A stretch of DNA of 64,000 bases, taken from Oscillatoriales cyanobacterium USR001. GTDB lineage: Bacteria; Cyanobacteriota; Cyanobacteriia; Cyanobacteriales; Microcoleaceae. Made by a program: the position numbers and the translations under genes. This document shows positions 47,630-55,554 of the stretch, in pieces. A model generated the notes under the pieces. That model searched no databases. It was not told the DNA's origin and worked only from the letters and a program-made list of their open reading frames with translations. Numbering within the stretch: the stretch's first letter is position 1; every line of letters begins with the position of its first letter. The DNA is taken from NCBI GenBank assembly GCA_001698425.1, contig MBRE01000040.1, positions 1 through 64,000 on the forward strand. The letters run 5' to 3'.

Positions 47630-49302
47630 CTCAGGGAGATCGGACCAAGCTCAAATTAATGGTGGTCGATGACGAGCCTGATAACCTAGATTTGCTATAC
47701 CGCACCTTTCGACGCGACTTTCAAGTTTACAAAGCAGATAGTGCTCTCAGTGCTCTGGAAGTTCTCGATCAACAAGGGGAAATGGCGGTGATCATTTCTG
47801 ACCAAAGAATGCCAGAAATGAACGGTACTGAGTTTTTGGGCAGAACTGTCGAACGCTTTCCTGATACAATTCGGATTCTGCTAACAGGCTACACCGATGT
47901 AGAAGACTTGGTAGAAGCAATTAACGCCGGTCAAGTCTTTAAATACATCACCAAACCTTGGAATCCTGAAGAACTAAAAACCGTTATTCAGCAAGCCTCG
48001 GAAACTTATAAATACTACAAGCAACGCAGCCTCGCACTTCGCAGAGCCCTGCGACGAGAATCGTTGTTCAATGAAGTAATGAGCGTCATTCGCGGCTCTT
48101 TAGACTACTCTAGTATGCTCCAAACAATTGTCCAAACTCTCGGACAAACTTTTGAAGCAAGCTACTGTATGCTACGACCAGTAGATGGCTCAATTCTTTC
48201 GACTTCTTCCTTCTCTTACCAAGGCGCAACTGCCAAAAACAGCAGTTTTGCCCTTAGTGAAGACTTGCTAATTCAAGTTGTGGAAAGTCGCAAAACTCAA
48301 CTGCATCAAAGCAGCGAAAATAATCCCAACAGCCTTCAAGTAGTAGTTCCCTTGACATACCAGCAGGAAATCCTTGCAGCCCTAGCTATTTGTCAGGAAG
48401 ATACTACTACTAATTCTTGGTCAGCAGAAGATATTCAATTAATTGAAGGCGTGGCAGAGCAAGCAGCCCTCGCCCTTTCTCAAGCCAAACTCTATCAACG
48501 CACTCTGGACTTAGCTCAACAGATGCGGAATGAGCTAGAAGTTGCCCGCCAAATTCAATCTAATCTGCTGCGCCAAAGTTGGCCAGACTTTGAAACTGTT
48601 AAGGTGCAAGCCTGTTGCTTCCCAGCCCGTGAAGTTGGCGGCGATTTTTTTGAAGTCTATGTCCATTCTCAGGGTGACATTTGGGTAGCTGTGGGCGATG
48701 TATCCGGTAAGGGCGTGCCCGCAGCCCTGTTTATGGTGAGCGCAATTTCTGTGATGCGGCGAGAACTTTCTCAAGAAGTTTCCCCAGATCCATATCATGT
48801 CATGGAGAACATCAACAGCAGTATGTCGGACGATCTAATTGGCAACAATCACTTCATTACAATGGTAGTGGCACGTTACACACCGTCAACGGGGCATCTG
48901 GCTTATGCTAATGCTGGACATATTTATCCGCTGGTCTGGTCTCACCCAGAAATGGTAGAGCAAGCCTCCAGTGGTGTCGGGAATGTGGAGCCTAATTTCC
49001 TTAAGGCTCGCGGTGTTCCCTTGGGGATACTGCCTGTTTGGAAGGGAAAATCGGGTAGTGTGGAGTTGAAGTCAGGGGATGTCTTTCTACTGACTAGCGA
49101 TGGCATTACTGAAGCTACTGTTACTAATCAGGCTGAGGGTAGCGGCGAACAAACTCGTTCTATGCTCCAACAAGAAGGCCTGTGGCAATTACTGGTTGAG
49201 GAGCAAGGCTCCTTAAATTTGGATAATTTACTCGCTCGCATCCGAGCAGACAACCCAGTTCAGGAAGACGACCAAACTATACTCTCTCTGGAGGTTCTCT
49301 GA
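47626..49302 (+). CDS. Response regulator with GAF and SpoIIE-type PP2C phosphatase, RsbU-like
   Basis: 558 residues from ATG 47626 (GGAGG before it). Receiver domain 1-125 with VVDDE, Asp59 in SDQRMPEMNG, TGYTD and KYITKPWN. GAF about 150-290. A coiled linker leads to the SpoIIE PP2C domain, which has GGDFFEVY, VAVGDVSGKGVPAALFM, YANAGHIYP, PLGILP, LLTSDGITEA and EDDQTI with metal-binding Asp residues. It would dephosphorylate an anti-sigma-factor antagonist when phosphorylated. Its RsbW-like partner follows four bases later. Confidence 0.93.
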   Translation: MTQGDRTKLKLMVVDDEPDNLDLLYRTFRRDFQVYKADSALSALEVLDQQGEMAVIISDQRMPEMNGTEFLGRTVERFPDTIRILLTGYTDVEDLVEAINAGQVFKYITKPWNPEELKTVIQQASETYKYYKQRSLALRRALRRESLFNEVMSVIRGSLDYSSMLQTIVQTLGQTFEASYCMLRPVDGSILSTSSFSYQGATAKNSSFALSEDLLIQVVESRKTQLHQSSENNPNSLQVVVPLTYQQEILAALAICQEDTTTNSWSAEDIQLIEGVAEQAALALSQAKLYQRTLDLAQQMRNELEVARQIQSNLLRQSWPDFETVKVQACCFPAREVGGDFFEVYVHSQGDIWVAVGDVSGKGVPAALFMVSAISVMRRELSQEVSPDPYHVMENINSSMSDDLIGNNHFITMVVARYTPSTGHLAYANAGHIYPLVWSHPEMVEQASSGVGNVEPNFLKARGVPLGILPVWKGKSGSVELKSGDVFLLTSDGITEATVTNQAEGSGEQTRSMLQQEGLWQLLVEEQGSLNLDNLLARIRADNPVQEDDQTILSLEVL

Positions 49303-49306
49303 GTCT

Positions 49307-49729
49307 ATGAAAAGTGAGCTTCATGTACCAAGCGACTTACGATTTTTGACTATTGTCGAACACTGGTTGCTGAGCAGTTTGGAAGTTGAGCTAGGAGAGC
49401 ACGTCGATTGGCCCCGTCAGTCGAATCGCTTGCGTTTAGTTTTGGCAGAAGCCTACTCGAACGTGATCCGCCATGCTCACAGAGACCAACCTAATTTGCC
49501 TGTGTTGGTGCGTTTGGAATTAAAGGAACGCGATATTGCTTTGGAAATCTGGGATTACGGTAAGGGGTATGAAATGAATACCTATCTCCCACCGCAACCT
49601 GAAGCTAAACAGGAAAGTGGTTACGGCTGGCTGATTATGAGTAGACTCATGGATCGGGTAGATTATTGCTTGCAAATAGATGGTCGTAACTGTCTTAAGT
49701 TAGAAGCGAGTTTGCCAGATAAATCTTAA
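49307..49729 (+). CDS. RsbW-like serine kinase/anti-sigma regulatory factor
   Basis: 140 residues of GHKL ATPase fold: LVLAEAYSNVIRHAHR (N box), IWDYGKGYE (D-x-G-x-G) and ESGYGWLIMSRLMDRVDY (G2 box). Forms a partner-switching unit with the phosphatase upstream. No STAS antagonist or sigma factor gene is adjacent, so the target must be elsewhere. Confidence 0.9.
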   Translation: MKSELHVPSDLRFLTIVEHWLLSSLEVELGEHVDWPRQSNRLRLVLAEAYSNVIRHAHRDQPNLPVLVRLELKERDIALEIWDYGKGYEMNTYLPPQPEAKQESGYGWLIMSRLMDRVDYCLQIDGRNCLKLEASLPDKS

Positions 49730-49732
49730 TCG

Positions 49733-49769
49733 GGTTAAAGGTTAACGGTTAACGGTTAACGGTTAACCT
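49733..49769 (+). terminator. GTTAACG heptamer array followed by T-run
   Basis: Five GGTTAAC/GGTTAAA units begin 3 bp past the RsbW-like stop and end in CCTTTTTTT. Units are self-complementary (GTTAAC), so the transcript can fold. With the T-run this may work as a terminator. It is also an STRR array. Confidence 0.55.
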
Positions 49770-50085
49770 TTTTTTCCTTAGCAATGGTAAATAATCGCAT
49801 TTCAGTTCGCGATCCTATTTTCTGATTCTGGAAAGAATTATCGCTACAGAAATATAGTATTTACTCTTGATTTTTGGGATAAAGCATAAGTAAAGATCAT
49901 CTTAAATTTAATAATTTTTTAAGTATTTATCGGGTAAAATTTTGCTATGCGGATAAACCACACAAAATTGTTGGCGATGCCCGTTCTGGGTGGTCGGCAG
50001 ATTGTCCAGATATCGTGGTGCGTAATACCAACTCTCAAAAATGGGGATCTAAAAAACTACGTATAGACATAAAAAAATAATAATA
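49770..50085. other. Gene-free gap upstream of secreted peptide gene
   Basis: About 316 bp with no ORF bearing a ribosome-binding site. A short GATGCCCGTTCTGGGTGGTC segment and TAATACCAACTCTC recall decayed mobile-element ends, but no pair of ends is present. Confidence 0.35.
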
Positions 50086-50107
50086 ATATCAGTGAATATA
50101 CTGATAT
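50086..50107. promoter_or_regulatory. Inverted repeat upstream of secreted peptide
   Basis: ATATCAGT and ACTGATAT flank GAATAT, about 70 bp before the start codon of the secreted peptide gene. Candidate operator; regulator unknown. Confidence 0.35.
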
Positions 50108-50175
50108 CCTAGATATAATTGAGTATGCGAATAGTGGATTTACTGCTGTGGAGACTTTATGGGGTTTAAAAAAAT

Positions 50176-50415
50176 ATGGGTACTCTGTTTAAGTTTGCAA
50201 CAATGGCGATGTTCGGACTTGCTGTACAGCTAAGTACAGTGGGTGTGTCGATCGCCGCCACACAACTCAACAGTTCGCTCTCGAATGGATTAGAACAGGT
50301 GGATGCTGAACATTCAGCGTTATTAATCCTTGCCAAATATGAGCCAGATCCAAATGGCAATCCGAAAAGTGATGGTACTGGAACTCGCTATCCCAGTGGG
50401 AATCCGAAAAGTTAA
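50176..50415 (+). CDS. Small secreted peptide with GNPKS repeat
   Basis: 79 residues with a signal peptide (LFKFATMAMFGLAVQLSTVGVSIAA). The mature part ends in DPNGNPKSDGTGTRYPSGNPKS. The layout (signal, spacer, short Gly-rich C-terminal motif) resembles cyanobacterial peptide-signal precursors such as PatX, but the RGSGR/HGTGR-type motif is not present. The DNA for the tail is duplicated, and the second copy is cut by the TAA stop. Start supported by position only. Confidence 0.6.
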   Translation: MGTLFKFATMAMFGLAVQLSTVGVSIAATQLNSSLSNGLEQVDAEHSALLILAKYEPDPNGNPKSDGTGTRYPSGNPKS

Positions 50416-50433
50416 TGTTACTGGTGGAACTGG

Positions 50434-52167
50434 CTAATCGGAGTTTAAAGATGTCTTTGTTTGCGGATTCTTGAGTATAGGGGATTTGTTCCATTTGTCG
50501 TGCTTGACTAAGGTGTGACTGCACCAGTATGGATCGGAGAGGGGATAGTCCAGTCTGTAGTGACCGCCTCTACTCTCAAGGCGAAAGGCTGCGCTTTTAA
50601 GAATTAAGTACCCGACATCAAGTAGATTGTAGGTTTCTGCCCAGGTTCGCAGGTCTAAATTGTCTCTTTCAGGTAGAGCAAAGGCAAGAGTTTGTCCAGG
50701 TTTTAAGTTGAGTAGGGTTTGGCTTAAAGGTAAGACTGCCAATTGTTTCCGCCACATTTCAACTTGAGCGATCGCTTCATCCAAAGCTTTTTGCCCCCGA
50801 CAAATCCCTGCACTATCCCACATCAAGCTAGGCAATTCTTTTCGCAACTTCTGTATTATAGCTTGCTGTTGTGGCAAATTTGGCAAATTATCAATGATTA
50901 GACTTAAATTATCTCTAATTTGACTTGGCTGTTCATTGCTGTGTTTTGCCGATGGTTTCTCTTTTCCTTTTGGCGGTAAATTTTGCATTTGTGCGCCAAA
51001 AACTAAACATTCCAGTAGCGAATTGCTGGCGAGGCGATTGGCTCCGTGAACGCCTGTGCTGGCTGTTTCTCCTACCGCATATAAGCCGGGAATAGAAGTT
51101 TGATTGAGAGTATCGGCAACTATTCCCCCCATCCAATAATGAGCAGCAGGGGCGACTGGGATAGGTTCTTGAAATAGATCGATACCCCATTGAGCGCAAA
51201 CTTGGATGATATTGGGAAATCTGTGGAGAATGCGATCGCTGGGAATTGGGCGCAAATCCAGCCAAACTTGTTTTTCCCCAGTCATTTGTAAATGGCGAAA
51301 AATAGCGCGACTAACGACATCTCTAGGGGCAAGTTCCCCGGAAGGATGATAGTCAAAAGTAAAGCGATAGCCTTTGCTGTCAACTAAATGTGCCCCTTCG
51401 CCGCGCACTGCTTCACTAATTAGAAAACGTGGTGCTCCGGCTTTTGTCAAGGCGGTGGGGTGAAACTGGAAAAATTCTAAATCTCGCAGGAGTGCGCCTG
51501 TGCGCCAGGCGATCGCCACCCCATCTCCCGTACTCACCGCCGGGTTAGTTGTCTGAGAAAATACCTGTCCACCGCCACCAGTGGCTAATACCACAGCCGA
51601 AGCTTTTAACCACCGCACCTGAGAGCCACAAATCAGGCTAATGCCTTGACAGCGCCCAGTTTCCGGCTCCATCCACAAACTCAAGGCAAAAGCTGGGAAA
51701 AGTAGGGTAATATTTTTGCGCTCTGTTGCGAGTGCTGCCAAAGTCCCGATCACCGCCCGCCCAGTAGTGTCAGCGGCGTGGAGCACCCGCCGCCGGGAGT
51801 GGGCGGCTTCTAGGGTGAGAGCGAGATTAGTCCCAGTGCGATCGAAAGCTACACCCATTTTTACCAGAGACTCAACACAGGCCGGCGCTTGTTCTGCCAA
51901 AAATTTTACCGCCTCAAAATCGCACAAACCCGCACCAGCAGACAAAGTATCTTCAACGTGCAGTTTGGGAGAATCATCGGGGGCGATCGCAGCCGCAATT
52001 CCCCCTTGAGCCCAATCACTAGCAGAAATCGGCAATATCTCTTTGCCAATTAAACAGACTTGAAAATGCTCTGGGAGACAAAGAGCCGCATACAAACCCG
52101 CCGCGCCAGCACCTACAACCAATACATCGAAATAGTCAGGTATGCAAGAAAAATCATCATTCACCAT
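50434..52167 (-). CDS. nadB: L-aspartate oxidase
   Basis: 577 residues. FAD site VLVVGAGAAGLYAALCL, catalytic region SEAVRGEGAHLVDSKGYRF and HYWMGGIVADTLNQTSIPGLYAVGETASTGVHGANRLASNSLLECLVFG. A C-terminal helical domain follows. It oxidises aspartate to iminoaspartate for NAD synthesis. The final 50 residues are longer than usual. Convergent with the secreted peptide gene. Confidence 0.95.
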   Translation of the reverse strand: MVNDDFSCIPDYFDVLVVGAGAAGLYAALCLPEHFQVCLIGKEILPISASDWAQGGIAAAIAPDDSPKLHVEDTLSAGAGLCDFEAVKFLAEQAPACVESLVKMGVAFDRTGTNLALTLEAAHSRRRVLHAADTTGRAVIGTLAALATERKNITLLFPAFALSLWMEPETGRCQGISLICGSQVRWLKASAVVLATGGGGQVFSQTTNPAVSTGDGVAIAWRTGALLRDLEFFQFHPTALTKAGAPRFLISEAVRGEGAHLVDSKGYRFTFDYHPSGELAPRDVVSRAIFRHLQMTGEKQVWLDLRPIPSDRILHRFPNIIQVCAQWGIDLFQEPIPVAPAAHYWMGGIVADTLNQTSIPGLYAVGETASTGVHGANRLASNSLLECLVFGAQMQNLPPKGKEKPSAKHSNEQPSQIRDNLSLIIDNLPNLPQQQAIIQKLRKELPSLMWDSAGICRGQKALDEAIAQVEMWRKQLAVLPLSQTLLNLKPGQTLAFALPERDNLDLRTWAETYNLLDVGYLILKSAAFRLESRGGHYRLDYPLSDPYWCSHTLVKHDKWNKSPILKNPQTKTSLNSD

Positions 52168-52307
52168 TTAGCCATTATTGCTTACTTCTTGGTCAATCTT
52201 AGTGTTATGCGTTACTGTTTACATAAGCAACCAATAGTTAATCAAAATTACTCAACTGATAGATGCAACAAGATTAAATCTAAAAATTACATAAAAATTA
52301 TGTAAAA

Positions 52308-52361
52308 ACCGGATTTCTTTAGCCTTCAGCGATCGACCTCCAGCAAGAAACCCAGTTTCTA
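52308..52361 (-). terminator. Imperfect stem-loop downstream of psbU
   Basis: On the minus strand AAACTGGGTTTCTT pairs imperfectly with AAGAAATCCGGTTTT across a 25-base loop. TTTTTACATAATTTTT follows. Related in sequence to the hairpin at 7271. A possible psbU terminator. Confidence 0.4.
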
Positions 52362-52397
52362 TCATAGTTGTATCAACCCTAAACTCGTAAAATCGGT

Positions 52398-52829
52398 CTA
52401 GTCGTAGAGTCCGTTATTCAACCTGTTGTCACCCTCAATGAAAACTGATTCAACATCAGTCACCGTAAAGTTATCAAGGTTGTCTTTTAACACCTTTTTC
52501 TGAGCTTCCGTCAAACCAGGAATATTCAACACATCCTCAACCTTTTCGTAAGGAGCATTCTTAATAATTAACGAAGCCAAAGTTGGGTATAACCCTGGAT
52601 AGACCCGAAATTTCCGCACGCTGCTATTGTTCAAATCCAGTTTTTTGCCATACTCTGTGGCCAGTTTCTCGTCAGCGCGATTAGTTCTGACAGTCTCAGC
52701 AGCCAAGACAGAGGATGAAGGCAAAACAAAAGTGGTTAAGTTTGCTGCCAAAGCATTCTGGCTCCCCAGCCACCCGCAGGAAACTACCAACAAGGTCAAT
52801 ACAACCAAAAAACGAGCCAATATCTTCAT
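52398..52829 (-). CDS. psbU: Photosystem II extrinsic protein PsbU (12 kDa)
   Basis: 143 residues: signal peptide ([27 protein letters not shown]) for lumen export, then the PsbU helix-hairpin-helix domain: [62 protein letters not shown]. It stabilises the manganese cluster and chloride binding at photosystem II with PsbO and PsbV. GGGAG lies ten bases before the ATG. It is the last of three tandem homologous genes on the minus strand. Confidence 0.95.
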   Translation of the reverse strand: MKILARFLVVLTLLVVSCGWLGSQNALAANLTTFVLPSSSVLAAETVRTNRADEKLATEYGKKLDLNNSSVRKFRVYPGLYPTLASLIIKNAPYEKVEDVLNIPGLTEAQKKVLKDNLDNFTVTDVESVFIEGDNRLNNGLYD

Positions 52830-52899
52830 TTGTTTATTACTCCCAGTTTTTACACAGCATTTCTTGACTAGACTACCATTTCACCAATACAGTTTTGCA
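52830..52899 (-). promoter_or_regulatory. psbU: psbU upstream region, shared with the 53686 paralogue
   Basis: About 70 bp up to AAAACTGTATTGGTGA closely match the region upstream of the paralogue at 53686 (54151-54220), including AAACTGTATTGGTGA and the GGGAG ribosome-binding site. The regulatory DNA was duplicated with the gene. Confidence 0.7.
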
Positions 52900-52928
52900 A
52901 CCGATCGCCTAGTGAAAACTGCGAACTT

Positions 52929-53474
52929 TTAGCTTTTGACTGTTAAGTATTGCAACAGAGTAGGTACATTTTCCCATTCGTCCCATCCATCCCCTCTAGC
53001 CCATATACCCCATGCCCATCTATCCCAGATATTCCATCGAAACCATCCATTCCATCCACCCCATCTTTCCCATCTGCCCCATCCTACCCAGACATTCCAG
53101 TTATTCCAGATGTTCCAGGTATCCCATGTCTCCCATTGATTAATCTCGGAAGTATTGATTACTTTCTCAATTTTTGAGGTAGGAGAATTATTAGCTGTAT
53201 TATTAGTTGAATTAGTTGATGAAATTTGGGATATCTCTCTGGGTGGATTGATTTGAATTTCTTGTCCCGTTTTGTTCAAAGCAAGTTTTTGGCGATCTTT
53301 TGTCACCAGCATATTTTTAGGGATATCATTGCTAGGTGCTGATGCCACTAAAACAGAGGATGAAGGCGAGAAAAAATTTTTCAAGTCTGTGGCTTGAAAA
53401 TTTTGCTTTTCTAGCCATCCCCAAGAAACCACTACTAAGGTTAATAAAACCAAAAAGCGACTTAATATGTTCAT
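52929..53474 (-). CDS. PsbU-derived secreted protein with Trp-every-third-residue C-terminus
   Basis: 181 residues. The leader MNILSRFLVLLTLVVVSWGWLEKQN and SPSSSVLVA segment closely match PsbU and its other paralogue. DRQKLALNKTGQEIQINP echoes PsbU's [18 protein letters not shown]. The helix-hairpin-helix domain is missing. It is replaced (52974-53135) by an array with 18 Trp in 54 residues, normally W-x-x (WNIWNNWNVW, WGGWNGWFRW). No known family has this. It may be a neofunctionalised lumen protein or a pseudogene; the reading frame is open throughout and stays in register with the leader. In the +1 frame the same DNA reads Gly-X-Y. Confidence 0.6.
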   Translation of the reverse strand: MNILSRFLVLLTLVVVSWGWLEKQNFQATDLKNFFSPSSSVLVASAPSNDIPKNMLVTKDRQKLALNKTGQEIQINPPREISQISSTNSTNNTANNSPTSKIEKVINTSEINQWETWDTWNIWNNWNVWVGWGRWERWGGWNGWFRWNIWDRWAWGIWARGDGWDEWENVPTLLQYLTVKS

Positions 53475-53685
53475 TTTTTGTTGAAAAAGTAGGGGAAAAT
53501 CTTGTTTTTAGACCAAGGATTGTGAATATATTAATGAAAGAAATCGGGCTTTGGTTTGACAGTCGCTGAAAGCACGAGCATTCATTCCTATTCCCGATTT
53601 CTGCGTAAGTCTTAATAACTGTTAACTATTGACAATTGGGATTTAGAGAAGTAGAACAAATCAACTGCTCATTTTTTCCATGTCT

Positions 53686-54150
53686 TTAGTGAGACATCAT
53701 TGCCCAGTGACGCATCATCATCGGTCTATGAGGCATCATGCCCCAGTGAGGCATCATCATTGCCCAGCGGTGCATCATCATGCGCCAATGACGAATAATG
53801 CCCCAGTGAGGCATCATGCCCCAATGAGGCATCATCATTGCTGAAACATTGAGTAAGTCATCAACGTTTTCGATCGGTTGATTATTCATAATTAAAGCCA
53901 CTTGAGCCTGATACATTCCAGGATAGGTCTGAACCTCTTGGGCGCTGGTATTCCACTCAATTTTTGAGTTTGACTGTGTTGATAGAAGATTGTCGGCAGT
54001 ATTATTGATTGGTGCGTTAGCTACCAATGCAGAAGATGATGGCGAGGTCAAATTGCTTAAGTTAGTGGATTCAGGATTTTGGATTCCGAAATATCCCCAG
54101 GAAACCACTAATAAGGTCAAGACGACCAAGAAGCGACTCAATATGTTCAT
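53686..54150 (-). CDS. PsbU-like secreted protein with Met/His/Trp-rich repeat C-terminus
   Basis: About 154 residues from ATG 54148-54150, aligned with the psbU start. The signal peptide ([21 protein letters not shown]) and first part of the PsbU domain are kept: EVQTYPGMYQAQVALIMNNQPIENVDDLLNVSA matches PsbU's [32 protein letters not shown]. After that the domain stops and 50 residues of MMMPHWG/MMPHWG/MMMRHWA repeats follow, with 18 Met, 8 His and 6 Trp. Repeats of 18 or 21 bp stay in frame. Met/His clusters suggest copper binding, which is speculative. Confidence 0.65.
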   Translation of the reverse strand: MNILSRFLVVLTLLVVSWGYFGIQNPESTNLSNLTSPSSSALVANAPINNTADNLLSTQSNSKIEWNTSAQEVQTYPGMYQAQVALIMNNQPIENVDDLLNVSAMMMPHWGMMPHWGIIRHWRMMMHRWAMMMPHWGMMPHRPMMMRHWAMMSH

Positions 54151-54220
54151 CTGTGTTATTGCTCCCACTTTTACAGACAGGATTTTTTGATTGACTACTA
54201 TCTCACCAATACAGTTTTTC
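54151..54220 (-). promoter_or_regulatory. Upstream region duplicated from psbU
   Basis: Matches 52830-52899 closely: AAAACTGTATTGGTGA, TAGTAGTC and a GGGAG element before the start. Supports transcription like that of psbU. Confidence 0.65.
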
Positions 54221-54294
54221 GGGGAAATATTTAGTGGTTAGTGGTTGGTGACGATCACTACCTATCTGTGCTACTACCTATCTCCCTTTTTTGG

Positions 54295-55278
54295 TTAGCT
54301 GCCTTTTGTTCTCAGAAAATTATCTAAGTCAACGAAGGTGCCACCGTAAGTCACTGTGGGGGTGTCGTAGCCTTTCAGATCGACATTATACTGCTTAAAA
54401 GCGCTGCCCCCTCCTAAATCTAATAAATATTTGTATGTTGTTTCTCCAAGAGCAATATCTTTACCAATTTGTTTGGTGCAAGATTCCAGGCGAAAGGCGG
54501 CATTGACGGTATCGCCGAGAGCGGTATAGTCTGAGCGATCGCTGCTCCCAGCATTTCCTACCATTGCGTAACCAGTATTAATTCCGGCTCCAACTCGTAG
54601 GGGAAAGGGTAAGGGATAACGGCTACTCAGTTCGTTGGTTGCTTTGTGGAGTTCGCTGAGAGCTTGACAAATTCGCAGCATCTCATCTTGACTGACACCG
54701 TTAGGTTTGTGAAACCAGACGGCCATGATTGCGTCGCCGATGTATTTGTCTACCCAACTACCATGCTGGCGGATGATTTGCCCAGCTTGGCGAAACCAAC
54801 TGCCGATGACTTCTGAGAGGATGGTTTCGTCAAGTTGTCTGGTGAGAATTGTAAAGTCTCTGATGTCCATGACCATGACTGAGATGAGACTGCGAACTGT
54901 TAAAGTTGCTGTAAAGTCTTCAGAGTCAGCCTCGGTTAGAGGATCGGGTAGTTGGTTGCTAGGGGGACAATTGAATTCTAGTTCGGTTTGACCGAAGACT
55001 AGGCGATCGCTATTTTTTAAGGTGACAGGAATACTCACCCGCCGCCCGTTGACAAAGGAGCCGTTACGACTGCCGAGATCGATTAGGTAAAATTCACCTG
55101 TTTCCATCCGTTGCAACATCGCGTGGCTGCGGGAAATCCATCGATCGCTTAACACAAAATTATTATCATCACTCCGCCCTACAGTCCAGCAATTGCTGCC
55201 TACCAGGGGCAGATAGCGATTGCCTGCATCAGTGCGAAGTACCAAATGAGGAGTTGGTTGTAACGTCACCACAGGCAC
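54295..55278 (-). CDS. FHA domain-class III adenylate/guanylate cyclase
   Basis: 327 residues. FHA domain 20-100: VGRSDDNNFVLSDRWISRSHAML and DLGSRNGSFVNGRRV bind phosphothreonine. Cyclase domain from about 130: metal Asp in VMDIRDFT and YIGDAIMAVW, and ALGDTVNAAFRLES with the transition-state Asn and Arg. Lys before YIGD fits adenylate specificity. The product is thus likely cAMP under Ser/Thr-kinase control; a kinase gene is at 5758 and a CRP-type operator at 28812. Confidence 0.92.
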   Translation of the reverse strand: MPVVTLQPTPHLVLRTDAGNRYLPLVGSNCWTVGRSDDNNFVLSDRWISRSHAMLQRMETGEFYLIDLGSRNGSFVNGRRVSIPVTLKNSDRLVFGQTELEFNCPPSNQLPDPLTEADSEDFTATLTVRSLISVMVMDIRDFTILTRQLDETILSEVIGSWFRQAGQIIRQHGSWVDKYIGDAIMAVWFHKPNGVSQDEMLRICQALSELHKATNELSSRYPLPFPLRVGAGINTGYAMVGNAGSSDRSDYTALGDTVNAAFRLESCTKQIGKDIALGETTYKYLLDLGGGSAFKQYNVDLKGYDTPTVTYGGTFVDLDNFLRTKGS

Positions 55279-55466
55279 AAAAATGACACCTAGTTTTTAG
55301 TTCGCGCTTTGCGACCAGTAAAATTTAAGTTATTTCCCCAAGGGGTAATCATGGTGGGCGATCGCACTTTGGCAAGTTGGGATTTCCCAGATGTCAATGT
55401 TGCTACCCGCCTATGATGAATCCTAGCAGTAATTTTCTCTATAGCCAAGTTGAGGAGAATATAATA

Positions 55467-55493
55467 ATGCTGAAGGTGGTTAAAACTACCTAA
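55467..55493 (+). other. Mini-ORF in the uppP leader
   Basis: An 8-codon ORF (MLKVVKTT) follows GAGGAGAATATAATA and overlaps a second short ORF by TAATG. Its codons also form an AGGTGGTT/AACTACCT hairpin. A leader-peptide role is possible but unproven; TATAAT inside the upstream sequence could instead be the uppP -10 box. Confidence 0.25.
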
Positions 55494-55554
55494 TGTCGTT
55501 TTCCTGTTTTTGGGTCTAAAGCCGCGCTTGTTTCTTACATACTGAACTTTTTTT

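Noticed and set aside
49921-50085. Decayed insertion sequence before the secreted peptide gene
   Set aside because: Only isolated short look-alikes of element ends; no inverted pair or transposase remnant.
50176-50415. Assignment as PatX
   Set aside because: Architecture is similar, but the defining RGSGR/HGTGR-type motif is absent.
52936-53177. Plus-strand Pro-x-x ORFs over the Trp-repeat block
   Set aside because: No ribosome-binding site or signal; a by-product of the 9-bp period. Kept only as part of a finding.
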